From positions 14,058 through 78,057 of the forward strand of contig NZ_JAYGHW010000008.1 in NCBI RefSeq assembly GCF_034932185.1: 64,000 nucleotides of DNA, read 5' to 3'. The notes below the pieces were generated by a model. It searched no databases. It saw only the letters and a program-made list of their open reading frames with translations, and was not told where the DNA came from. Of the stretch, positions 8,204 to 15,754 are shown piece after piece. A program made the translations under genes and the position numbers. This stretch comes from Spirulina sp034932185. GTDB lineage: Bacteria > Cyanobacteriota > Cyanobacteriia > Cyanobacteriales > Spirulinaceae. Each line of letters begins with the position of its first letter. Within the stretch, counting starts at the first letter, position 1.

Positions 8204-10372
8204 TCAACCTACGGCATAGATTAACGGCATGGCAGCCCAGGCGGCGACGTGGAACTCGTAATGATCGCTGCTATCCCCCTTGGCCAGGGGTTGGCTGGCG
8301 GCGTGGAGGTCTTGGAGCAGGGCTTGGGTTAACCGCAGGGGGTTGGCAAGTTCCATAAAGCGATCGCCTTCGCCTTTCGGTTGGGGCTGTTGGGCGAGGT
8401 GTTTGCGGGTGGCGGGGAAGGGGGCGCGGCTACAGATGACGTAGAGCCGGTTGAGGCCGGGGGAACCGGCCATGATGCCCGTGAGGCTGGAGGTGGGGGC
8501 CGGTAGGGTCAATACCGTTTGTGGTTCAATGACCCAGTGGGAGCGATCGCCCGTCACCGGAGGATAAAGGGCAATGGCCCGGTTGCGACTATCTAACCCC
8601 ACCACAAGCATATGAATCGGGTCATCCCCCCAATTTTCCACTTGATATTGCACCATCGTTCCCAAGGGTAAAGAGAGCAAACCGGGGGATGTGAGGATGG
8701 GGGGGGGTTGGGTCAAGGTTTGGGCGCGGCGGGTGCGATATTGGGCTAATAGCTTCGGCTCCGTCTGGATCTGACTCAGGGAGACCTGAATCGGCAATTG
8801 GGAAGATTCCCCATTGCTCAATAACTGCCACCATTTAGCCGCTAACAGCGTTGTGAGGGTAGGCACAAAGCGATTCACCGCTAACTTCACCGCCTCCTCA
8901 GAACTGCCGACGGTATTGGGAACCGGCACACCGCCAGCGGAAAATAACTCATAGCCCTGGGCAATTTCCTGCTGTTGGGTCGTGGCAATGGCCACCGGCA
9001 CAATCGACCCGGTACGACTGAGGAGATAGTCTGTGGCCTGTTCCCCAGCGAGGACGACATTACTGACGCTGCCAATATTGGCTAAAGCACTGGTGGCATC
9101 CACCCGCTCGATTCGTTGCAATTGGGGATCAAGGGCAATGGTGAGGCCCAGATTGCGCGGGAAGACCCGGAGCCATTCCTCCACCCCTTGCCCCGGTTGG
9201 AGCGGTGTTTGCCCTAGGGCGATGGCCTTGGCGGTCAAACCCGAACGCGATCGCACCTCTAAGACCTGCTCCGTCCCCGTCACCCGAAACTGCGATCGCC
9301 CCTGGCTATGGCTCCAAATCCAGGGATTCATCCCCCCCAATTGCAACTGAATTTCATTAGTATTTTCGGCTACCGTCGCAATATAGCCCTCGATGCCCGT
9401 GGGTTGGGCGGGGTTGGTGTTGAAAAGGGGGCGATCGCCCTGGACTTTCCCCTTAATATAGGGTTCCTGAGCCGCAGCGGGCGTTAAGGTTTCGCTGAGA
9501 TGTTCAAGGGTAAACCAGAGAGTCGGGGCGGGGGTATGGGCCCAAAGCCATTGGGTCAAACTATAGGTCAATAGCCCCGCTGTCATCCCCGACCACCGCC
9601 CTTCTAAGGCTCCATCTGACCCCAACAGTAGCCCCGGCCATTGCTGCCAATTGAGGGGGAGATTGGCCTTAAATCGGGCCCGTCCGAGGCGTTGGCGCAG
9701 TTGATCCACCACCACCAACTCCGCTGGATTGGGGGATGCTGCCGGAGCATCGGGATGGGAGCGCGATCGCCAACTGCCCTGGAGCAACTGCCCAAAACTT
9801 TGATAGGCCGTATCCAACACCACTAGGGCCTGGGTTGTGGGGAGCGATCGCAACAGTAGCAACAGCGTTTCCTCTAAAATGCCATTGCCCACCCCCTCAG
9901 TAGTCTCAGCAGTCTCAGCGGTTTCACGATCCACAGAAACCAAACGATTGATCAGCATCGGCTGATCCCCAGGGCCATGGACTTGGGCCCCATAGCCGCT
10001 GAAATGGAACAGCACCTGATCGCCGGTTTTCGCCTGTTTAATTAAATGCTCAGAAAAAGCCGTCTCAATATTTTCGCGAGTTCCCTGCTGATCCGTCAGC
10101 GTGATAATATCCGCCGGGACAAACCCAAAGCGATGGATCAGGAGATCCCGTTGTAATTCCACATCCGTCACGCACCCTTCGAGGGCGGGATGATGGGGGT
10201 AATGATTAATCCCCACTAGGAGGGCCAACTTACGAGGGCCCGCAGCGGTTAAAGTTTGTTGATACTCTGTGGCGGAGGCTGCCCAACTGGGGGAAGGGGC
10301 GATCGCCCCGGTTCCGGTCGTCAGCAGGGCTAGCCCCACCCGTTGCAAAAAGGTGCGCCGATCCAATCCCAT
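8204..10372 (-). CDS. Caspase-like (C14) protein with Tat signal and DUF4384-like tail, catalytic dyad lost
   Basis: Starting at ATG 10372 the protein has 722 residues. It opens with a twin-arginine signal (D-R-R-T-F-L-Q-R-V-G at 4-13), so export is expected. A caspase-fold p20 domain follows (L-L-V-G-I-N-H-Y near 51-58, G-C-V-T-D at 66-70). The position of the catalytic His in S-G-H-G is Tyr127 (S-G-Y-G), and the D-x-C motif reads D-T-A-Y-Q-S with Ala189 where Cys is expected, so peptidase activity is very unlikely. The last 250 residues resemble the DUF4384 domain that often follows cyanobacterial caspase homologues. A longer start at 10456 is possible but lacks family features. Confidence 0.85.
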   Translation of the reverse strand: MGLDRRTFLQRVGLALLTTGTGAIAPSPSWAASATEYQQTLTAAGPRKLALLVGINHYPHHPALEGCVTDVELQRDLLIHRFGFVPADIITLTDQQGTRENIETAFSEHLIKQAKTGDQVLFHFSGYGAQVHGPGDQPMLINRLVSVDRETAETAETTEGVGNGILEETLLLLLRSLPTTQALVVLDTAYQSFGQLLQGSWRSRSHPDAPAASPNPAELVVVDQLRQRLGRARFKANLPLNWQQWPGLLLGSDGALEGRWSGMTAGLLTYSLTQWLWAHTPAPTLWFTLEHLSETLTPAAAQEPYIKGKVQGDRPLFNTNPAQPTGIEGYIATVAENTNEIQLQLGGMNPWIWSHSQGRSQFRVTGTEQVLEVRSRSGLTAKAIALGQTPLQPGQGVEEWLRVFPRNLGLTIALDPQLQRIERVDATSALANIGSVSNVVLAGEQATDYLLSRTGSIVPVAIATTQQQEIAQGYELFSAGGVPVPNTVGSSEEAVKLAVNRFVPTLTTLLAAKWWQLLSNGESSQLPIQVSLSQIQTEPKLLAQYRTRRAQTLTQPPPILTSPGLLSLPLGTMVQYQVENWGDDPIHMLVVGLDSRNRAIALYPPVTGDRSHWVIEPQTVLTLPAPTSSLTGIMAGSPGLNRLYVICSRAPFPATRKHLAQQPQPKGEGDRFMELANPLRLTQALLQDLHAASQPLAKGDSSDHYEFHVAAWAAMPLIYAVG

Positions 10373-10486
10373 AACCCGTGCTGCTGATGATCTCGAGTGC
10401 GTTGCTATCAGCCTAACAGGAAAGGGGGAGGATCTGACGGGGCGATCTGCCCCCATCCTCCCCAGAGGAACTGTGAATGGGAGATT

Positions 10487-11656
10487 TTAATGCGGGATCT
10501 GCATCGCCCGCGCCAACTCCCGCGCCACCTCCGGCCGAGAAAATTCCGGCGGCGGCAATTCGCCACTACGCAACAACGCCCGCACCTTCGTCCCGGATAA
10601 ATGAACCCGTTCCTCCGGTGTACTGGGACTGGTTTTCGTCGTGGCCATCTGCTGCGTCCGGGTGCAATAGAAGGCGTGCTCAAACTTCATCGGGATAATT
10701 CCCAGTTCCGCCGGTTCAAACTCATCAAAAATATGTTGGGCATCATAGGTTCCGTAATAGTCCCCCACCCCGGCATGATCCCGGCCAACGATGAAATGGG
10801 TACAACCGTAGTTTTTACGAATTAAGGCGTGGAAAATCGCCTCGCGGGGGCCGGCGTAGCGCATGGCCGAGGGGTTAATGGCCAAAATCACCCGGTCTTG
10901 GGGGAAATAATGCTCCATCATGATTTCATAGCAGCGCATCCGCACATCAGCGGGAATGTCATCGCTTTTCGTGGCCCCCACTAAGGGATGTAAAAATAAA
11001 CCATCGACGGTTTCCAAGGCGCATTTCTGAATGTATTCGTGGGCGCGGTGGATGGGGTTACGGGTTTGGAACCCGACGACGGTGCGCCAGCCCCGTTCTT
11101 GGAACAGGGCGCGGGAGGCGGTGGGGTCAATTTGATAGTTGGGAAAGAGGGGATGGGGATCCCGTTCGAGGAGCCAAATCGGGCCGGCCAAGTTGATCGG
11201 CCCCTGGTCATAAATCACCTTCACGCCGGGATGTTGTTCTTCATCGGTGCGATAGACGTTGATCGCCTCATGGGTTTTGTTGTAGCGGTATTTCTGGCTC
11301 AGTTCCAACACCCCCACAAACCGGCCGGTGGGGTCATCTAACCGTACCCAACTCCCTTCCTTGAGGGGTTCGGCGACGGCTTCAGTGACGGAAAGCGTCA
11401 CCGGCACAGCCCAAGGCAGGCCATTGGCTAACCGCATATCGGTGACAACGGTTTCATAGTCGGCTTGGTTCATGAAGCCGGTCAAGGGGCTGAATCCCCC
11501 GATCGCAATCATCACCAGATCGGAAAACGCCCGTTCATCGAGTTGAACGCGGGGGAGGTGATCCCCTTGGGCCCGGAATTCGTTGCCCTCGGCGGCATTG
11601 GCAATCCGGTTGATTAAATGCCCGCCGTGGGCGGGGATTTGGGAGGGGGTGGTCAT
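10487..11656 (-). CDS. sat: Sulfate adenylyltransferase (ATP sulfurylase)
   Basis: Converts sulfate and ATP to adenosine 5'-phosphosulfate, the entry step of sulfate assimilation and of PAPS synthesis. The 389 residues match the single-chain bacterial form. The nucleotide motifs are intact: Q-T-R-N-P-I-H-R-A-H-E near 197-207 and V-G-R-D-H-A-G-V-G near 290-298. It is transcribed on the minus strand just downstream of a sulfotransferase gene (63-bp gap), a suggestive pairing of activation and use of sulfate. No APS kinase domain is fused. Confidence 0.97.
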   Translation of the reverse strand: MTTPSQIPAHGGHLINRIANAAEGNEFRAQGDHLPRVQLDERAFSDLVMIAIGGFSPLTGFMNQADYETVVTDMRLANGLPWAVPVTLSVTEAVAEPLKEGSWVRLDDPTGRFVGVLELSQKYRYNKTHEAINVYRTDEEQHPGVKVIYDQGPINLAGPIWLLERDPHPLFPNYQIDPTASRALFQERGWRTVVGFQTRNPIHRAHEYIQKCALETVDGLFLHPLVGATKSDDIPADVRMRCYEIMMEHYFPQDRVILAINPSAMRYAGPREAIFHALIRKNYGCTHFIVGRDHAGVGDYYGTYDAQHIFDEFEPAELGIIPMKFEHAFYCTRTQQMATTKTSPSTPEERVHLSGTKVRALLRSGELPPPEFSRPEVARELARAMQIPH

Positions 11657-11719
11657 GGGTTGTTCTGTGGATTTCCAGCCTTTGATCCTAGCAAGCAGCG
11701 GTCTGATCTGGATAGTTTT

Positions 11720-12589
11720 TTAGCGGGAGGATGAGGCGATCGCCCCTAACCCCTCTAAGTCCACCACTGCTAGTTTTTCGCGGATCTCCGCCTGCTCTGT
11801 TTCGGAAAAGAGGGTGAAAAATTTCGTAGCGTTGGCGTTTTGAATTTGAGAGGTTACTGCCGGTTCACAGTTTTGATAGCGGTTTTGCATCAGCGGTTTG
11901 GCGGTGGTTTTGTAGTCTTCTAACATTGTTAATTCAAAGGGAATGGCTAAAAAGGTACAAAGTTCTTCCATGATTTGGCGAGGATTTTCCACCAAGGCCT
12001 CATAGCGAACGAGATGATGATTGGGTTTATGTAAATGTTGGCGAGCGACTTCAATATCTCGTGTCCAGCGTTGAATACATTGCTCAATCGTGCCGTGGTC
12101 ATGGCCCCATTTAGCGCGATCGCGCCGGGTGGCATCCCAGAGGGAAGCCACCACATCCGCCCCATTGCGGACGAGATGAATCACCTTGACATCGGGAATA
12201 TCCCGTTCAATCCAATCCAACGCATGGAGATGTTCCGGGGTTTTTTCGAGCCAGAGGGTATGGCCGGATGCAAGGGCGATCGCATCCAATTCCCGCACAA
12301 ATTGCCGCACCTGCCAACGAATCGGCAAGGGCCATTTTGACCAATGTTTCGCCCTTTCGGGATGGCCCATATCGGTGCAAAACTGGGTAATCCAGGGATA
12401 AAACTGCCGAGAAGCGAGGCCCCACTGTAACCGCCGGGGTTCGTGGCTGGGGATGAGATGCTCAAAAAACTTCGATTCCGGAAAGGAAATGATTTGCGAG
12501 TGAGCAGCGATTAAACATTGGAGGAGCGTTGTGCCGGAACGACTGCAACCGACGAGAAAAATGCGATTTTGAATCATGGGGTGGGTCAT
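11720..12589 (-). CDS. Sulfotransferase family protein
   Basis: A 289-residue PAPS-dependent sulfotransferase homologue. The 5'-phosphosulfate loop is at the N-terminus (G-C-S-R-S-G-T-T-L-L-Q near 14-24), and the 3'-phosphate region (H-L-V-R-N-G-A-D-V-V-A-S-L) lies near 137-149. The catalytic base region (L-E-K-T-P-E-H) is also present. Such enzymes sulfate polysaccharides, lipids or small molecules; the acceptor cannot be told. Start ATG 12589 or ATG 12577 are both possible. It lies directly upstream of sat on the same strand, so both may be in one transcript. Confidence 0.88.
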   Translation of the reverse strand: MTHPMIQNRIFLVGCSRSGTTLLQCLIAAHSQIISFPESKFFEHLIPSHEPRRLQWGLASRQFYPWITQFCTDMGHPERAKHWSKWPLPIRWQVRQFVRELDAIALASGHTLWLEKTPEHLHALDWIERDIPDVKVIHLVRNGADVVASLWDATRRDRAKWGHDHGTIEQCIQRWTRDIEVARQHLHKPNHHLVRYEALVENPRQIMEELCTFLAIPFELTMLEDYKTTAKPLMQNRYQNCEPAVTSQIQNANATKFFTLFSETEQAEIREKLAVVDLEGLGAIASSSR

Positions 12590-12844
12590 AAAACGTTAGG
12601 GAAAGAAGATGATGGCGCAAAATTTCCGGATTGAAAGCCGGTGGTTTTGAGTATTTTAAGGGCTTGTGCCAGAAATTAAACTGGTTAATCCTGGAACACC
12701 GGAGACAGAAATACTTTCTGAGAAGAGCAATAGCAACAAGCGTAAACTCGGCAGGGTTAAACCCCTCATTTGTTAGCCCTTTATGGTTACAAAATGAGTG
12801 GCTTTCAATGGTAATCACTGCCCCTACAGAACAATTGCCAAGCC

Positions 12845-13078
12845 ATGTTTAACATTTTAAAACCCTTTCAAGCTCAATCCCACGTTTACCGCCATCTTTA
12901 TGTTTGGCAGGGGACGGCCATTGTCGAGCGGGCGATCGCCCCTACCCAGCGGGGCCGGGTCAAGTTCCAGGGAACCTATTGGTTTGCCCGCTGTTTAGAT
13001 GGCCAAGTGTTTGCTCCGGGGATGCCGGTGCAGGTGGTGGGGCGGGAGGAATTAACGCTGTTGGTGACGGCAGCGTAG
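12845..13078 (+). CDS. NfeD-like C-terminal OB-fold protein
   Basis: A 77-residue protein that looks like the free-standing OB domain of NfeD proteins: I-V-E-R-A-I-A-P-T-Q-R-G-R-V-K-F-Q-G-T-Y near 25-44, then P-G-M-P-V-Q-V-V-G-R-E-E near 59-70. In other organisms NfeD partners a stomatin-like membrane protein, which is not adjacent here. The ATG at 12845 is a clear start, and the TAG stop at 13076 runs straight into a GAGGAGT repeat array. The 255-bp leader back to the sulfotransferase gene holds nothing recognisable. Confidence 0.75.
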   Translation: MFNILKPFQAQSHVYRHLYVWQGTAIVERAIAPTQRGRVKFQGTYWFARCLDGQVFAPGMPVQVVGREELTLLVTAA

Positions 13079-13122
13079 GAGTGAGGAGTGAGGAGTGAGG
13101 AGTGAGGAGTGAGGAGTGAGGA
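13077..13122. repeat. GAGGAGT heptamer array, copy 2
   Basis: About six units start within the TAG stop codon of the NfeD-like gene (TAG-GAGTGAG). The array is followed by a long polypyrimidine tract (13132-13187). Same unit as the array at 8045. Confidence 0.88.
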
Positions 13123-13270
13123 AGAGTGAAACCCCTCTTTCCTCTCTTCTTTTTTCTCTCTCCTTTCCCTCTCCTTTCCCTCCCAACAGGGTTTGTTATT
13201 TTTTCCTAAAGGTTTTGGGCAATTTTGGCATTTTTGGGGATCCTGGAAAAACTGTTGATTCCAGATTGTG

Positions 13271-13573
13271 ATGATTGAGCATATTGTCTTGTTTCGATGG
13301 CAGGAGGGGGCGAGTCCTGAGGCGATCGCCGCTGTCATGGCTGCCCTTCAGGCCATGGAGGGACAGATCCCCGGTATTGTTTCCCTGTCCTGTGGGACGG
13401 ATTTTTCGGGCCGCTCCCAAGGCTATAGCCATGGCCTCGTGGTGCGGTTTAGCGATCGCGCCGGCCTTGAGGCCTATCAGCCCCATCCTGTCCATCAGGC
13501 GATCGTCGTTAACCAGATTAAACCCATCGTCGCGGATGTGCTGGCGATGGATTATGAGTTTCCAGAGCCTTGA
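13271..13573 (+). CDS. Dabb family (stress-responsive alpha-beta barrel) protein
   Basis: A 100-residue ferredoxin-like Dabb domain: I-E-H-I-V-L-F-R-W at the N-terminus, the central G-I-V-S-L-S-C-G segment near 36-43, G-Y-S-H-G-L-V-V-R-F near 51-60 and the closing Y-Q-P-H-P-V-H-Q-A-I-V near 68-78. These are small dimeric proteins, some enzymes and many of unknown role. ATG 13271 is taken rather than the GTG three bases before it. It stands alone, 115 bp before the DUF2605 gene. Confidence 0.9.
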   Translation: MIEHIVLFRWQEGASPEAIAAVMAALQAMEGQIPGIVSLSCGTDFSGRSQGYSHGLVVRFSDRAGLEAYQPHPVHQAIVVNQIKPIVADVLAMDYEFPEP

Positions 13574-13687
13574 GTTTGCGGGGGTGGGGCTGATTTCGTC
13601 ACAAAAACCTGAGAAATCTTGACATTCGGTTACAATGAAGGAAACCTTGCCCACAGCATCTGTGGGTAAACTCGCTATCATTAAATT

Positions 13688-13999
13688 ATGGCTCCGCCTG
13701 ACTCCTCCGACTCTCGACTGATCCAAGCCATTCTCGATCCCCTCCTTGATGATTTCTTGTATTGGTTTGGGCGATCGCGTCTCCTGTTGGAAACCCATCA
13801 TCTGTCTAACCTGACTGCCTCGGAACAAGCCCGCTTGCTCCAACGCATTCACGAAGCAGAAGCAGAAGTCCGCAGCGTGAAAGCCCTCTTAGCCGTGACG
13901 GGCGTTGGCATTGCCCCCAGCACCCTCGCCCCCTGGCATCAACTGGTTACAGAATGCTGGCGAATTGGCCACCAATGGCGCGTTTCCCAGTCTCCTTAA
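13688..13999 (+). CDS. DUF2605 family protein
   Basis: A 103-residue, mostly helical cyanobacterial protein of unknown function. The family pattern L-L-D-D-F-L-Y-W-F-G-R-S-R-x-L-L-E is at residues 18-34, and the C-terminal P-W-H-Q-L-V-T-E-C-W-R is near 82-92. No catalytic residues are evident. The gene is followed by the DUF2973 gene 53 bp later, and the pair ends at a strong terminator, so it forms one small operon. Confidence 0.85.
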   Translation: MAPPDSSDSRLIQAILDPLLDDFLYWFGRSRLLLETHHLSNLTASEQARLLQRIHEAEAEVRSVKALLAVTGVGIAPSTLAPWHQLVTECWRIGHQWRVSQSP

Positions 14000-14052
14000 C
14001 TCCTTTTTCCGGTTTGCAACCCACCCACCTGTTCGCCTAGAGGACGCAGCTC

Positions 14053-14361
14053 ATGCCCCAATTACTTTATATTTTGGCCTTTACGATTATTGCTTTTTTT
14101 GCGGTTAGCACTTTAATTCGCAGTTTAATCACGCTCAACACGGACTCTCAACGTCGTTCCCGGAACCCCCAAGGCCGGCCCACTCCAAACCGTCGCCCGG
14201 TGCGGGTTCCCCACCCGGAACTCTTGGATGATCAGGGGCAACCGATTAATGAACCGTTATTGGTGGTGCGATCGATCAATGTGGATGATGCCCGTGAAAA
14301 GTTAGATGCTCTTTATAATGCTTCTCCCGGTGGTAAAGCGGAACAGTCGGACGAAGATTAA
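14053..14361 (+). CDS. DUF2973 family membrane-anchored protein
   Basis: A 102-residue protein with one N-terminal transmembrane helix (L-L-Y-I-L-A-F-T-I-I-A-F-F-A-V at 4-18), a basic linker rich in Arg, Pro and Asn (residues 33-54), and a short conserved soluble tail (V-R-S-I-N-V-D-D-A-R-E-K-L-D-A-L-Y near 73-89). It belongs to a cyanobacteria-specific family of unknown function and follows the DUF2605 gene. Terminator at 14393. Confidence 0.85.
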   Translation: MPQLLYILAFTIIAFFAVSTLIRSLITLNTDSQRRSRNPQGRPTPNRRPVRVPHPELLDDQGQPINEPLLVVRSINVDDAREKLDALYNASPGGKAEQSDED

Positions 14362-14392
14362 GCATTAACTATTGAGGTTCTACCTATCGATG

Positions 14393-14420
14393 CCCCATCT
14401 CCCCTAGAGATGGGGTTTTT
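14393..14420 (+). terminator. Rho-independent terminator after the DUF2605-DUF2973 operon
   Basis: Perfect 9-bp stem CCCCATCTC / GAGATGGGG with a five-base loop (CCCTA), followed by TTTTT. It begins 32 bp after the DUF2973 stop. Confidence 0.93.
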
Positions 14421-14495
14421 AAGTGAGGTGCATCTCACTTTTGCGATCGCTTCAGATAACCTAGCTCAAAAACTCATTTTTTGATTGCACACAGC

Positions 14496-14705
14496 CTAAG
14501 ACATTGCTAAAGCTTGTTGGAGTGGGGCAGGGAGTTCAATGGGCATAAAATAGGCGTTAGGATAGAGATAATCTTCGCCTGTTTCATCGATAATGCGAAT
14601 CATTTGATGGTGATTGGCTTTTGCGTCGGGTAAGACTTGATAGATTTTGCGAACTTCTAGGGAAGTGGCATAGTCTGTATTTTTGATGCAAACCACAAAG
14701 TTCAT
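14496..14705 (-). CDS. Small conserved protein, 69 residues
   Basis: Starts M-N-F-V-V-C-I-K-N at ATG 14705; the longer frame from 14720 adds only M-R-V-K-T. The pattern is S-L-E-V-R-K-I-Y-Q-V-L-P-D near 14-26, then I-R-I-I-D-E-T-G-E-D-Y-L-Y-P near 36-49, a compact beta-rich fold. Proteins of this pattern are common in cyanobacteria and often sit beside toxin-antitoxin-like genes. No function is established. It lies 39 bp downstream of the DUF5615 gene on the same strand and may share its transcript. Confidence 0.7.
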   Translation of the reverse strand: MNFVVCIKNTDYATSLEVRKIYQVLPDAKANHHQMIRIIDETGEDYLYPNAYFMPIELPAPLQQALAMS

Positions 14706-14744
14706 TGTTTTTACTCTCATGGATAAAGTTTCGGAACTTCAAGA

Positions 14745-15083
14745 TCAAACAAAAATCACTTGATTGGCGAAGTCTTCTAATTCGCCAATCTTGGCATAAA
14801 ACTCTAATTCTTCTATTACATAACCAATCGACACTTTAGGACTTAAAAAGAAAATTCCTGTAAACGCTTCACCTTGATTGACGCAATTTTTAGCTAACAC
14901 TAGAAAATCATGATCCGTGGTTACAAGAGGACGTTTGAGTTGCACAGAACGACTCAAAATGATTTCATCAATAGCACTACTGTTATTGTCTTGTTGAGCG
15001 GTCAAAACCTCAATACCTCTCAGTTGTAAGCCAATTTTAATGGCTCGATGAACTGGAGCATCGAAATAGTAGGAGATTGCCAT
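14745..15083 (-). CDS. DUF5615 PIN-like nuclease (putative toxin)
   Basis: A 112-residue PIN-like domain. An early Asp (Y-Y-F-D-A-P-V-H near 5-12), D-E-I-I-L near 39-43 and T-T-D-H-D-F-L-V-L-A near 54-63 supply the acidic residues expected for a metal-dependent RNase site. DUF5615 proteins typically sit beside DUF433 proteins, as here, and the pair is regarded as toxin and antitoxin. The start at 15083 lies 3 bp after the stop of the upstream DUF433 gene, so translation is probably coupled. Toxic activity is inferred from family and context. Confidence 0.82.
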   Translation of the reverse strand: MAISYYFDAPVHRAIKIGLQLRGIEVLTAQQDNNSSAIDEIILSRSVQLKRPLVTTDHDFLVLAKNCVNQGEAFTGIFFLSPKVSIGYVIEELEFYAKIGELEDFANQVIFV

Positions 15084-15086
15084 TTC

Positions 15087-15437
15087 TTATCCTTGCTGTT
15101 GCCGTTTTTGCCGAAGCGTTTGTTTGAAGTCGGCAGTATGATGACCGACTCCCATTGTAATTAAATCAGCTTGCAGGTTCTGGATTGTTTCTTGTTCTTG
15201 AGCAATTTGAGCATCAATCTGGGGTTGATAGGTGTAGTAATAACTGAGGGCAGAATAAATAGCAGCCAGGGAAATTTCTGGGTGTTGAAAGTGCAGTTCT
15301 TCTGGACTCCAGCCGTGGGCGTGTTTTTCTTGAATCAGTTGGGAAACTGAAACGCGACTATGGGTAATTGTTGCCTGATTTTGAGCATCAATATCTAGGT
15401 ATTGCCAAGTTACCGGAGTGTCAGTGATAAATGTCAT
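15087..15437 (-). CDS. DUF433 family protein (putative antitoxin)
   Basis: From ATG 15437 the protein has 116 residues. It contains the DUF433 winged-helix-like core: R-V-S-V-S-Q-L-I near 27-34, then G-W-S-P-E-E-L-H-F-Q-H-P-E-I-S-L-A-A-I-Y-style residues near 41-60. A long polar helix rich in Gln and Glu (Q-I-D-A-Q-I-A-Q-E-Q-E) forms the C-terminal part. DUF433 proteins act as the DNA-binding antitoxin partners of DUF5615. The frame extends upstream to 15539, but the extra residues overlap another short frame and lack family features. No strong ribosome-binding site is visible. Confidence 0.8.
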   Translation of the reverse strand: MTFITDTPVTWQYLDIDAQNQATITHSRVSVSQLIQEKHAHGWSPEELHFQHPEISLAAIYSALSYYYTYQPQIDAQIAQEQETIQNLQADLITMGVGHHTADFKQTLRQKRQQQG

Positions 15438-15504
15438 ATTGAGGATGGGGTAAGGGTTGATATGATTGGGGCCAACTTTCGAGAAGCTTTTTTCTGTAGC
15501 TGGA

Positions 15505-15687
15505 TTAGAATGCACAAAAATGGGCGATTTGCTGGTCATGAATTTCTGTCCTTACGGCTTCAACTTCTGGGGTAATTTCTGCTAAGGAGATTTCATCAAT
15601 TTTGAAGGCTTGGAGAACATGAGTCAGTTTGGTATCTAGCAATTTTTTGGATAACGCCTCACTGAGTTTTAATTTTTCAGCCTCCAC
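15505..15687 (-). CDS. Possible 60-residue protein or gene remnant
   Basis: A frame starting GTG 15687 with a lysine- and leucine-rich helix (L-K-L-S-E-A-L-S-K-K-L-L near 6-17) and an acidic segment (A-E-I-T-P-E-V-E-A-V-R near 36-46). It lies just upstream of the DUF433 gene and could be a small regulator or the remnant of a larger gene. No family is recognised, and it could be fortuitous in this AT-rich patch. Confidence 0.35.
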   Translation of the reverse strand: MEAEKLKLSEALSKKLLDTKLTHVLQAFKIDEISLAEITPEVEAVRTEIHDQQIAHFCAF

Positions 15688-15754
15688 ACCTTACTTCTGA
15701 GATATTAATGATTGAGAGATTGGATGATTGGAAAAAGGTGCGATCGCGATAATT

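Noticed and set aside
12462..12818. 118-residue minus-strand frame upstream of the sulfotransferase
   Set aside because: It overlaps the sulfotransferase start, has no domain features and no ribosome-binding site.
13196..13852. 218-residue minus-strand frame opposite the Dabb and DUF2605 genes
   Set aside because: It is a shadow of two well-supported plus-strand genes and has no domain pattern.
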